Shown in pieces: positions 22,646 to 33,877 of a DNA stretch of 64,000 nucleotides. Source of the DNA: Cepaea nemoralis (taxonomy: Eukaryota > Mollusca > Gastropoda > Stylommatophora > Helicidae); assembly GCA_014155875.1 (NCBI GenBank), contig JACEFZ010002092.1, forward strand, positions 620,001 through 684,000, read 5' to 3'. Below the pieces are notes generated by a model, which was given only the letters and a program-made list of their open reading frames with translations, did no database searches and had not been told where the DNA came from. A program made the position numbers and the translations under genes. How positions within the stretch are numbered: position 1 is the stretch's first letter; each line of letters opens with the position of its first letter.

Positions 22646-22939
22646 GTGGGGGATGGGGAGGATCCACGGCACAAGGGTCACAGATTTCTGGTTCTTCCTG
22701 GCACTGGTCCTGATACAATCTACACTTTTCTTATTTGCTTCCATGCCCAGGTTTCACAAATTAGAATAAATTACAATAATGGCAGTAAGTATTAATTTTC
22801 AGAATAACATTGAGAGTACCTTGAATTCACCCAATAATTTCCTGAATACAATACACTGCAATAAAGATTGTATTTTTAGTGAGAAGAAAGCTAATATTAA
22901 AATAGGAAAGGAATGATGATTTTAAAATCACTCTTTGAT

Positions 22940-23172
22940 ACTAACCGGCTCTGTGATGAAGGGGCTACGAATGCAATTTGTAATGCCACGCTCGTTCGAA
23001 GCTGCGGGTTATTTTAAAGCAGACCGCCTTGTGATGGTTTCCTAACAATGGTATGAGTGCTGGGCATTCAGAAAGCAATGGCAAACTACTGAACATTAAC
23101 TTGCCAAGAAATCACAAATAGCCAAAACGTGCTGGGGTTGACTGCAATGTCATGAAAAGGATATGCAACTAA
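22940..23172 (+). mobile_element. SINE-3 copy (duplicated at 26635-26868)
   Basis: The B box gttcgaagc is followed by the same body as at 10556: gaccgccttg, gtatgagtgc, agaaagcaatggcaaacta and tgctggggttgactgc, ending aaaaggatatgcaacta. Confidence 0.75.
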
Positions 23173-24099
23173 CTTTTATTGTGTATACACCTAACATATA
23201 ACCAAATTTTATATTGTTTTATTTTTATATAAGTAAAATTTAAAAGGGGAGAAAATGAAAACCACACTGATACAGTAAAAAAAAAAATGTAAACATTCAC
23301 AAGTTATACCCTTTGATCCAAAATGTCCAACAACAACACATACACAACAAGTCAGTTCCACACAGCGTCTTCACAACGCTGATTCACTTCACTGGGGCCT
23401 CATGGCCAATCACAAGCTTGCATCTATGAAGGCCAGAGGCTGACCAACCAATCACAAAGCTCCATGGCCAGGCTAATCACATTCCTCCTGGGCCCAACCA
23501 ATCACAGGGCTTGCTGATCAAACCAACAGACCAACCATCACACAGGCTTTAGCACTATCATCAATACCCATCCACAAAATGACCACCATCGCTTCACCCT
23601 CACATGGTGAAGTTTAAACCAACACAACCAAATTCCTCCAAACAGCCTGCACAAAAATAAGAGTAACCAAAGGAAAGCTTATATTACTACTCATTTTCCA
23701 TATTAAAATATTTCACAATTATGGCTTTAACAGCAAAAATAACAAAGTAATGTAGTCAATGACTAAATGGATTATATTGTGCATATCCAGCTTCTCAGTC
23801 TCTTCTAATGATCTGATGTACTGCATCAGAAATATGAACTTGTCTATCAAAATATTCTGCACTAAATTTACTGCTGATATTAAACATACCATGAGAAAGT
23901 TATCAGTCACATTTACACAATTCACCAGACTGTTAACATTTGTGATATCCATCTCTGATATCCGCACATTTATCCACCTGGCAATTAACATGTGTGTTGT
24001 CAGGACACATTTTGTCAGAAGTATAACTTCTCAGTGACCCTGTCAAGTGTCAAATAGTGCTCCATCACCCCAGGCAGTGTCGTCAAATAGTAACATCAC

Positions 24100-24470
24100 C
24101 ACAGTCCAGCATTTATCATCAGTTCACTACTAACCACTTACCCAGGATGTGTTCAAAGAGCGCTCAGTTCACCATTTACCATAATTCCAGGCAATGTTGT
24201 GTTCAAACAGTGCCTCAGTTCACCATTTATCATCACCATAGACAGATAATGTGTTCAAATAATGCTCAGTTCATCATTTACCATCATTCTAGAGAGACAA
24301 TGTGTGTTCAAACAATACTCCAGTTCACCATCACCCTAGGCAATATGTGTTCGAACAATGCTCAGTTCACCATTTATCATCACCCCAGACAGATAATGTG
24401 TTCAAATAAGGCTCAGTTCATCATTTACCATCATCCTAGACAGACAATGTATGTTCAAACAGTGCGATTA
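24100..24470. repeat. About 50-bp degenerate tandem repeat (also at 27795-28165)
   Basis: Units contain aatgtgtgttcaaac, ctcagttcaccattta.cat and a caccatag.cagat-like phrase. The frames through it are open because of periodicity, not coding. Confidence 0.8.
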
Positions 24471-24704
24471 CTAGTGTGCTTGTTGAATTCCACTGTCTTC
24501 TACTCCTTGCCTACACTTGGGTATGAAACACTATTTCACAGATACATGATCTGCAGAACCCAAATCAGTACTTCGCCTTAGAGGGATGAAAACGCAGGTA
24601 TTCACCGTATAAGGCAGGTATGTTCCAATTCTATCATAGTCACATACACGCAAAAGGAAGAATCTAGAATGAAGTAAAGTAGAATCACAAAAGTTTGCCA
24701 ACTA

Positions 24705-24815
24705 GAAACCAGATAAGAAAACTAGTTTTGGCCCAACCCACTCCATTTCAGGACAAATTTAATAGTCTCAAGTTGATACTGCTTTCTTCAAGTATTTCTA
24801 GTTGTGGTCTGAAGG
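24705..24815 (+). mobile_element. LINE-B 3' coding fragment (duplicated at 28410-28515)
   Basis: It matches LINE-B copy 1 at about 7495-7610: ttttggccca.acc, ttca.gacaa, ctcaagttga, ggt.tgatgc. It is short and much diverged. Confidence 0.5.
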
Positions 24816-25109
24816 TGTATGATGCTAATTATACGAAAAATGAGGAGGGAAAAAAGAAAAAAAAAGGATCAGACTATTGTTGGGTTCTCAAATTGCTTGA
24901 ACACTAACCCATATCTGCACCAGTCTGTTGCAGGCAAGCTCACTAACAACAATGCCAAGGGCAACCTTTTCACCTCTATAAGGGTGCAAAATGCTAGCTA
25001 TTCCAAATGAATGGCATATGTGCACAGTGCTCCCAAACACTAACTGTGCAAAGTGCTAGACATTTCATCATCAGTAAACCACAGATTTATAAGGTGTAAC
25101 ACCAAAAAA

Positions 25110-25566
25110 GCAAGTACAAAAGGCTTGGAATGGAATCGGTTGTTTCCTATTGGGAGATGAAAGGCAGAAGAAGAGAAAAGATATGAGCAAGTGATACTGT
25201 CATATGATCAAGTGATACTGCCATGTCATTACTGGAGTGAACAAAACAGTATATTTTAAGCATGGGGACATTATTTGTACAAACGACTGCAGAGTTATGT
25301 CAAACTGCACTTGCTAGTTCTCTACCAGACTTCAATGTAAATTGTAGTTCTGAAGAGAAGAAAGAGTCTTCTACATCTTACTTGAGAAGAGAAAGATGAA
25401 GAATTTACTAGGTCAGTTCACTAAAAACTAGGGGGGGGGGGGGGGGGGGGGGGGGAGAGGTCAGTACAAATTGTTAGCAACAATGTAATGCTGTAGAGAA
25501 GTGTCTTCTACATCTTACTTGAGAAGAGAAAGATGAAGAATTTACGAGGTCAGTTCACTAAAAACT

Positions 25567-25599
<33 letters not shown>

Positions 25600-28500
25600 A
25601 AGAGAGAGAGTACAAATTGATAACAACAATGTTATTCTGCAGGGAAGAGTCATCTACATCACACTTGAGAAGAGAAAGATGAATTTATTAGGCTAATTCA
25701 CTAAGATAACAAAAATGTACAAGAAAGAGGAACTTGAATTGACAGGGTTCAAATAAAAACAAGAAGCAGATAAGATCAATGCAATAGAGGCACATAAACC
25801 ATAAGATATATTTTTTTTCAATAATTAAAACAAATCAGAAATTCAATTTCATCTAACAATATTTTATTGTGAATAGATTATATCCTGGGTTATAAATAGG
25901 ATATATAGTGTCTATTACTATTGCAGATGATGGATTTTGTATTTGTTTTATTCATATCTCTCAACCAGCTATAGTCTTTGCCTACCTCATAGTCAGTCTA
26001 TTGCAATACTTTTAATTCATATTGTGTAAGTTATACAATCTTGCTATTTCCTGCTTTTATATTGCAACTTTTACTACGTGACTTTAAATTATTTACTATT
26101 TTACAAGCCTAACAATGGCGAGGGGAGGAGAGGGGTCTTGGGTTGGCTTTCACACTGGTCAGCCGGATTTAAATGCACTTCTTGTAAGTACCTTAGAAGA
26201 GTTTGCCTGATGGCGTGGGTACATTAGTAATAAGGAAAGATCACCAACATGCAAAAATCACTTCAGTGCACTAACAGTAGTAGCAACTACTAGTAAATAG
26301 TACATTGTACGGACTATAGGTTGAGTTCAAAGCCAGTAAATATGTGGGGGATGGGGAGGATCCACGGCACAAGGGTCACAGATTTCTGGTTCTTCCTGGC
26401 ACCGGTTCCTGATACAATCTACACTTTTCTTATTTGCTTCCATGCCCAGGTTTCACAAATTAGAATAAATTACAATAATGGCAGTAAGATTAATTTTTCA
26501 GAATAACATTGAGAGTACCTTGAATTCACCCAATAATTTCCTGAATACAATACACTGCAATAAAGATTGTATTTTTAGTGAGAAGAAAGCTAATATTAAA
26601 TAGGAAAGGAATGATGATTTTAAAATCACTCTTTGATACTAACCGGCTCGTGATGAAGGGCTACGAATGAATTTGTAATGCCACGCTCGTTCGAAGCTGC
26701 GGGTTATTTTAAAGCAGACCGCCTTGTGATGGTTCCTAACAATGGTATGAGTGCTGGGCATTCAGAAAGCAATGGCAAACTACTGAACATTAACTTGCCA
26801 AGAAATCACAAATAGCCAAAACGTGCTGGGGTTGACTGCAATGTCATGAAAAGGATATGCAACTAACTTTTATTGTGTATACACCTAACATTATAACCAA
26901 ATTTTATATTGTTTTATTTTTTATATAAGTAAAATTTAAAAGGGGAGAAAATGAAAACCACACTGATACAGTAAAAAAAATGTAAACATTCACAAGTTAT
27001 ACCCTTTTGATCCAAAATGTCCAACAAACAACACATACACAACAAGTCAGTTCCACACAGCGTCTTCACAACGCTGATTCACTCACTGGGGCCTCATGGC
27101 CCAATCACAAGCTTGCATCTATGAAGGCCAGAGGCTGACCAACCAATCACAAAGCTCCATGGCCAGGCTAATACACATTCCTCCTGGGCCCAACCAATCA
27201 CAGGGCTTGCTGATCAAACCAACAGACCAACCATCACACAGGCTTTAGCACTATCATCAATACCCATCCACAAAATGACCACCATCGCTTCACCCTCACA
27301 TGGTGAAGTTTAAACCAACACAACCAAATTCCTCCAAACAGCCTGCACAAAAATAAGAGTAACCAAGGAAAGCTTATATTACTACTCATTTTCCATATTA
27401 AAATATTTCACAATTATGGCTTTAACAGCAAAAATAACAAAGTAATGTAGTCAATGACTAAATGGATTATATTGTGCATATCCAGCTTCTCAGTCTCTTC
27501 TAATGATCTGATGTACTGCATCAGAAATATGAACTTGTCTATCAAAATATTCTGCACTAAATTTACTGCTGATATTAAACATACCATGAGAAAGTTATCA
27601 GTCACATTTACACAATTCACCAGACTGTTAACATTTGTGATATCCATCTCTGATATCCGCACATTTATCCACCTGGCAATTAACATGTGTGTTGTCAGGA
27701 CACATTTTGTCAGAAGTATAACTTCTCAGTGACCCTGTCAAGTGTCAAATAGTGCTCCATCACCCCAGGCAGTGTCGTCAAATAGTAACATCACCACAGT
27801 CCAGCATTTATCATCAGTTCACTACTAACCACTTACCCAGGATGTGTTCAAAGAGCGCTCAGTTCACCATTTACCATAATTCCAGGCAATGTGTGTTCAA
27901 ACAGTGCTCAGTTCACCATTTATCATCACCATAGACAGATAATGTGTTCAAATAATGCTCAGTTCATCATTTACCATCATTCTAGAGAGACAATGTGTGT
28001 TCAAACAATACTCAGTTCACCATCACCCTAGGCAATATGTGTTCGAACAATGCTCAGTTCACCATTTATCATCACCCCAGACAGATAATGTGTTCAAATA
28101 AGGCTCAGTTCATCATTTACCATCATCCTAGACAGACAATGTATGTTCAAACAGTGCGATTACTAGTGTGCTTGTTGAATTCCACTGTCTTCTACTCCTT
28201 GCCTACACTTGGGTATGAAACACTATTTCACAGATACATGATCTGCAGAACCCAAATCAGTACTTCGCCTTAGAGGGATGAAAACGCAGGTATTCACCGT
28301 ATAAGGCAGGTATGTTCCAATTCTATCATAGTCACATACACGCAAAAGGAAGAATCTAGAATGAAGTAATGTAGAATCACAAAAGTTTGCCAACTAGAAA
28401 CCAGATAAGAAAACTAGTTTGGCCTACACCCACTCCATTTCAGGACAAATTTAATAGTCTCAAGTTGACTACTGCTTTCTTCAAGTATATTCTAGTTGTG

Positions 28501-28797
28501 GTCTGAAGGTGTATGATGCTAATTATACGAAAAATGAGGAGGAGAAAGAAAAAGAAAGGATCAGACTATTGTTGGGTTCTCAAATTGCTTGAACACTAAC
28601 CCATATCTGCACCAGTCTGTTGCAGGCAAGCTCACTAACAACAATGCCAAGGGCAACCTTTTCACCTCTATAAAGGGTGCAAAATGCTAGCTATTCCAAA
28701 TGAATGGCATATGTGCACAGTGCTCCCAAACACTAACTGTGCAAAGTGCTAGACATTTCATCATCAGTAAACCACAGATTTATAAGGTGTAACACCC
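25110..28797. repeat. 3.7-kb tandem segment, copy 2
   Basis: It starts gcaagtacaaaagg and ends aaggtgtaacacc like copy 1. The G-tracts are longer here (25431-25455 and 25567-25598, against 21757-21778 and 21893-21907). Single-base indels cluster around the parts equivalent to 22300-23400. Confidence 0.95.
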
Positions 28798-28958
28798 ATC
28801 ACTACTACTCCAGCACAAACCAAGTCATAATTCTAGGTATCAGTTCTCACCGGTGTTTCTGTTTACACCAATTTCAAACAAAAACTCCTGTTCTCAGTAA
28901 ACATCCATAAATCAACTCCACAATAATGAAGCTAACTGACGATTCAATCAAAGAATCA

Positions 28959-29172
28959 TCATCATCAAGCAAAGTTGTAGCTTCGTCAAACCGATGGCTC
29001 AGTACATTCAACTTCAACAAGCATTTTTTTGGGACTGCTTTCCCTAGCCTTTGACTAAACCCAGTATGTCCAAATTAGGGAAACTACCAGTAGCTGTGCT
29101 ACCGTCGGCATAGCTTGTGGGGTAACTCTACAAGCCCCTCTACAGCTACAAGGTGTAGACACAGCAGAGGGG
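28959..29172 (-). mobile_element. Short LINE-B-derived element made of the 5' end only
   Basis: Read on the minus strand, about 200 bp follow the LINE-B 5' UTR from its first base (cccctctgctgtg) and then end in (TGA)n. A direct repeat aaagaatca lies at 28950-28958 and 29176-29184. There is no coding sequence. The layout (5' region plus simple tail with target duplication) is that of a short internally deleted or non-autonomous element mobilised by LINE-B machinery. Confidence 0.75.
29093..29172 (-). ncRNA. Candidate self-folding 5' end of the short LINE-B element
   Basis: ccccTCT pairs with agagggg at 32-38 and gctgtg at 8-13 pairs exactly with cacagc. Hairpin ctac-acctt-gtag and stem cttgt/acaag are perfect. 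Compared with LINE-B at 55712 the paired bases change together. Confidence 0.45.
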
Positions 29173-29460
29173 CATAAAGAATCAGAAAGCTTGTTGTGTT
29201 AAAACTGCTTCATATTAATTACCATAAGAAAAACACTTTAATTTCACAGGTAAGTGAGAAAGTCCCCTAAATCTTATAATCATTTTCAGCTACCATATGA
29301 TAAATAAATGCTTATAATTTTGCAAATGAAGAATGAAAACTGAATTATGTTATTTATTACAAACACCAATGTGAAATAATCAATGCTCAATTAACTTTTT
29401 TAATTCACTTAAATGTGACAAAATTTTCTCAAATATTAACTAATAAGACAAAGAACTCAC

Positions 29461-29613
29461 CGGTAACGTCGGCGACCTCTAATACAGTCTCGTGCTAAAT
29501 GTCCAAACTCTAGACAGTCATAACATCTGCGATTGCGCCCACCTCCAATGTTTCGTGCTCCTTTCATACGTGGTTTAGCAATAGACACCCTGATTCTCTT
29601 TCCATTTAATGAT
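29461..29613 (-). CDS. SR-family splicing factor, exon 2 (end of RRM + CCHC zinc knuckle)
   Basis: The 3' splice site acttcag lies at 29620-29614 and the donor gtgagtt starts at 29460. The 153-bp exon keeps phase 2 at both ends. It completes the RRM (SLNGKRIRVSIAKP) and encodes a zinc knuckle CYDCLEFGHLARDC, i.e. C-X2-C-X4-H-X4-C at residues about 137-150. In SRSF7 and x16 such a knuckle contributes to RNA sequence specificity. Copies of this exon's acceptor and first 13 or so codons are repeated in tandem in the intron just upstream (29614-30520). The exon itself has no stop and no damage. Confidence 0.9.
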
Positions 29614-30520
29614 CTGAAGTTGGGAAACGTAAACAGGTTACAATTATGCGACAGACGCCATGATTCTCTTTCTATTTAGAGATCTGAAGTTGGGAAACAT
29701 ACACAGGCTACAATTATGTGACAGACGCCATGATTCTCTTTCTATTTAGAGATCTGAAGTTGGGAAATATAAACAGGCTACAATTATGCTACAGACGCCT
29801 TGATTCTCTTTCTATTTAGAGATCTGAAGTTGGGAAACGTAAACAGGCTACAATTATGTGACAGATGCCCTGCTTCTTTTTCTATTTAGAGATCTGAAGT
29901 TGGGAAACATAAACAGGCTACAATTATGTGACAGATGCCCTGCTTCTTTTTTCTATTTAGAGATCTGAAGTTGGGAAATATAAACAGGCTACAATTATGT
30001 GACAGATGCCCTGCTTCTTTTTCTATTTAGAGATCTGAAGTTGGGAAATATAAACAGGCTACAATTATGCAACAGACACCCTGATTCTCTTACTATTAAG
30101 AGATCTGAAGTTGGGAAATGTAAACAGGTGACATATGCTGCAGACACCCTGATTCTCTTTCTATTTAGAGATCTTCTTCTGCATTAATCTGGAGTTTTTT
30201 CAGGTGTGACTGCATTGTGTCCGTTTACAGTAGAACTGCATTCTTGCACCATTAGGCTGACACATCTGACTTCTGCGGGCATTTGTTGACCATGTTAATC
30301 TTCCCGGATTTAGAGATCTGAAGTTGGGAAACATGTAAGCAAGCTACAATGATGGGATAGACATCCTGATTCTGTGTCCATGAAATGATCAAAGTTAGAA
30401 AGTGATCTTTCCATTTAATTTCTATATAATGAGAAACATGTAATCAGGCTACAATGATATGACAGACACCCTGATTTTCTTTCCATTTAATGACCTGAAG
30501 TTGGAGCACGTAACATGTAG
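29582..30520 (-). repeat. 70-bp tandem array of decoy 3' splice sites upstream of exon 2
   Basis: The phrase gatctgaagttggg recurs at 29611, 29681, 29751, 29821, 29891, 29962, 30032, 30102, 30168/30315 and, more diverged, near 30387 and 30489. On the minus strand each unit holds the tract gtttcccaacttcag followed by a copy of the start of exon 2. The first unit is the genuine exon 2 junction. A LINE-B fragment splits the ninth unit. Confidence 0.95.
30175..30307 (-). mobile_element. LINE-B 3'-end fragment inside the 70-bp array
   Basis: It matches the last 130 bp of LINE-B (50754-50885), including the (AAG)n tail. An exact 12-bp target duplication, atttagagatct, is at 30163-30174 and 30308-30319. 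It is strongly 5'-truncated. Confidence 0.9.
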
Positions 30521-30641
30521 CCTATATTTTCTACATTTACAAAGTTTCATTGTGACAAAGTGTTAACATCCATCTTCTATAACGGACAACGTGGGGTCAA
30601 TTCATGTTATGTGTCCTGCTGTACAAGGTTAAGTATTATGT

Positions 30642-33065
30642 GTGTATTTACTCCAAAAGGTCAAATACGCAAAAATAAGAAAGCAAAGCGATGAATGCAG
30701 TGTAGGCAATCATGGTTTGGGAGAGAGAAATGAAAGAGGATACAGACTTGTAGAATGGGCAAAAGAACAAGAAATGGTTGTAGGAAACACCTGGTTTAAA
30801 CAGCATCCTAGAAGATTATGGACATGGAGGAGTCCAGACTGCAGGATTAAAAACCAGATATATTACATCCTGATTAGCAAAAGGTTTCGAAATGCGTTAA
30901 CAGTAGTAAAAACAGTTCCAAATGCAGACTGTTACAGTGATCAGAGATTAATTACAGGCACACTGAGGGTAAAGTTAAAGAAAGTCAAGTATACAGCAGG
31001 AAACCCTAAATATGACTTGTGCAAATTGAAAACTGACAAAGAAATACAAGATAATTTTAACATAGAAGTAAAGAACAAATTTGATTTATTGTCTGATCTA
31101 GAGATCCTATTTCAAGATGTAGATGATCAATGGGAAATGCTGAAGAATTCAATCAGTTGTGCAGCAGAAAAAAACTATTCCAAAAGTAAAGAAAGTGGGC
31201 CGTAAGACATGGATGACTGAAGAAATTTTACAACTAATGGAAATAAGAAGACAGAACAAACAATCCTGCCAAATATGAAGAAATTCACAGAAAAATCAGA
31301 ACCTTATGTAAGGAGGCAAAAGAAATATGGCTTGAGAAAAATTGCAGAGAAATTGAAAAACAACACAACAGTAAAAATGCGAAACTAATGCACAAAAGAA
31401 TTCAAGAGCTTACTAATCAAAGAACACGTACATCAGCAGGCTGCCTAAAGACAAAAGATGGAAGAGTCATAATAGAAAAAGATCAGATCTTACATGAATG
31501 GTCAGATTATGTGAAAAACCTTTATGATGATAACAGAGACGAACAGTATGATGTTCAAAATAATAATGAAGGACCAGCAATTTTGAAGATGGAGGTTCAG
31601 AATGCTCTTAACCATATGAAATCTGGCAAGACCCCCGGTTCAGACAGCGTCACAACAGAAATGATTAATGCTTTAGAAGAATATGGAATAAAGTTACCAG
31701 TCTGCTTAATACAATATATGATACTGGAAATATACCTCAGAAGTTATGTAATTCTGTGTTTATTGCAATCCCAAAGAAAACAGGAGCCTTGGAATGTGAT
31801 CAACATCGAACAATTAGTATGAGTCACATCATGAAGATTTTGCTAAGAATTATTATGCAAAGAGTTAGGAGGAAAATACAATCTGAAATAGAAGAACAAT
31901 GTGGGTTTGTAGAAGGCAAGGGTACAGTAAATGCTGTGTATATACTGAGAACCGTAATTGAACGTTCTATAGAAGTAAACAAAGATCTACACCTTTGCTA
32001 TATTGACTACACAAAGGCTTTTCGATAAAGTGAGACATGTCAACATAAGGATGCTTGAAGATCTACAAATTGATGGAAAAGATCTTAGACTTGTAAAAAA
32101 CATGTATTGGAAACAACAAGCTGCCATAAGAGTTGATAATGAAGTAAGCCAATATCAGCCTATTAAAAGAGGTGTGAGACAGGGATGTGTAATGTCTCCA
32201 GATCTGTTTTACCTGTACAGTGAAAGGATTTTCAGAAATATTGAAGATATGGAAGGAATCAACATTGGGGGGCGATGCATCAATAACATTAGATATGCAG
32301 ATGATACAGTCTTGATTGCAGACAATGAACATAACCTGCAAAATTTAGTAGATGCATTGTTACACACAGTGAACAACTAGGGTTAGAATTAAATTGTAAA
32401 AAGACAGATTATGGTCGTCACTAGGAAGAGCGAAATACTACAATGTAATATACAAGTAAATGGGAATATTCTTCAACAAGTGAATAGGTACAATTATCTC
32501 AGAACAGTAATATCTGATGGGAGATGCCTTGAAGAGATTAGAACAAGAATCGCCTTGGCAAAAGTAGCTTTTAGCAAGATGAAAAACATACTGACCAATA
32601 AAAAGATGTCAATTGAAACTAGAAAAAGAGTGTTGAGATGCTACATAGAACCTGTACTTTTATATGGATGTGAAGCTTGGACAATGAGCAGTCAGGCTGA
32701 AAAACATCTGATGGCTGTAGAAATGTGGTTTCTGAGGAAAATGCAAAGAATACCATGGACAGCCAGAAAGACCAATGAACAAGTCCTTCAAAAAGCAAAT
32801 GAAGATCGTAAACTGATAAGAGACATTAGACGTAGACAGTCACAATTTTTTGGGCATGTTATGAGAAGAAATGATTTGGAGAACTTGGTGACAACTGGTA
32901 AGATCGAGGGGAACAGACCAAGGGGAAGACCTAGAAGCAAGTACCTAGATGGCTTGGCTTTGTGGCATGGTCGAGACAGAAACACGGAGCTGATCCACGA
33001 CTCTGGTGATCGAGTGAGATGGCAGACCATGACCGCCCACGCTTACTGGCATGGCACATGATGGA
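30642..33065 (+). mobile_element. LINE-E, longest copy (endonuclease C-terminal half to 3' tail)
   Basis: Frames cover the endonuclease end (NERGYRLVEWAKEQEMVVGN, IYYILISKR, a D.RLI remnant), then RT motifs MKSGKTPGSDSVTTEMI, GFVEGKGTVNAVY, CYIDYTKAF, GVRQGCVMSPDLFYLY and the catalytic IRYADDTVLIAD at about 32290-32325. The C-terminal region follows (WFLRKMQRIPW, RQSQFFGHVMRRN, GNRPRGRPRSKYLDGL). The tail is (GGAT)n followed by (AT)n. Frame breaks occur near 31205, 31790, 32020 and 32390, so it is dead. It lies in SR intron 1, antisense to the gene. Confidence 0.85.
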
Positions 33066-33066
33066 T

Positions 33067-33092
33067 GGATATATATATATATATATATATAA
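33067..33092. repeat. (AT)n microsatellite at the LINE-E tail
   Basis: A run of about 11-12 AT units lies directly after gatggatgg. Confidence 0.9.
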
Positions 33093-33099
33093 ACTAAAC

Positions 33100-33870
33100 A
33101 CTAAACACTTGCAGCTGCTACCAAGTAGTATGCGAGTGTTATTAGACCTTTATATATCACACTTTTATCCCTGGCAACTGTCACATTAATCCACTCAGTT
33201 ATAAATGCAACCCCTGTTGCAGACAGCTGGTACTTAACTTACTACTGACCAAGACAGACAAGACAATTGATCCAAACATCTGCTACATTCAGATATCAGA
33301 TATTGAACTGCATGTTCAGAAAAATGGCGGCCAGCTGGTTGCTGAACTAGCTGGTTTTGCATTATGCAGTAATGTGTGTGAATCTGTTGCTTTTCTAATG
33401 ACTGCATCTTCCATCAACGATTACCTGAAATTTTTGTGGCAGACTGTTGTGTTGGCATTCTGGTAGTGGCCCTATGTATGCATCCCTGTGAGTGCTGTTG
33501 GTTTGTGAGGAGCATCTTGTGAGATATTCACTGACATAGGAGCGGAGCATTACGGGGGCGACCCTTTGCCGTGAAGTTGGAACCATTACTAACGACTCAT
33601 CATCATGTACGGTCCTAAACTGCTGTTATATAGCTGGGGGTGCAGAGTTGGGGTGCGCACCAAACCTTGCAAAATACCCTATGGCTTGTGCATCATCACC
33701 TTTGGCAGCAAAAGTCCAACTCCTGGCCTTCGCATTACGAAACTGTTTTATCTAACAGGAGAATGGGCGGCAGTGAGTCTCTGGCGCCATTAAAAAACCC
33801 AGAATGCTCTAGATATGTATATACGTACATACATGCACATGTGTACATGCATACATGTCTAAACCCTAGT
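33100..33870. other. Intron sequence without recognised content
   Basis: Part of SR intron 1. No motif-bearing frame or repeat is recognised. Confidence 0.4.
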
Positions 33871-33877
33871 AAGGTCA

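Larger units (their letters stand above)
21437..25103. repeat. 3.7-kb tandem segment, copy 1 (SR gene intron 2)
   Basis: This block recurs at 25110-28797 in the same orientation, separated by a few A's. Identity is very high. Differences are mostly single-base insertions or deletions and G-tract length. The 90-codon minus frame at 23719-23991 is identical in both. It contains SINE-3, SINE-4, a LINE-B fragment and two local tandem repeats. No coding region is supported. Confidence 0.95.

Noticed and set aside
23719..23991. 90-codon minus frame conserved exactly in both duplicated copies
   Set aside because: Identity reflects the recent duplication or assembly, not selection; no motif.
29582..30520. 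CRISPR-like array
   Set aside because: Units are contiguous with no unique spacers and derive from an exon boundary in a eukaryotic gene.
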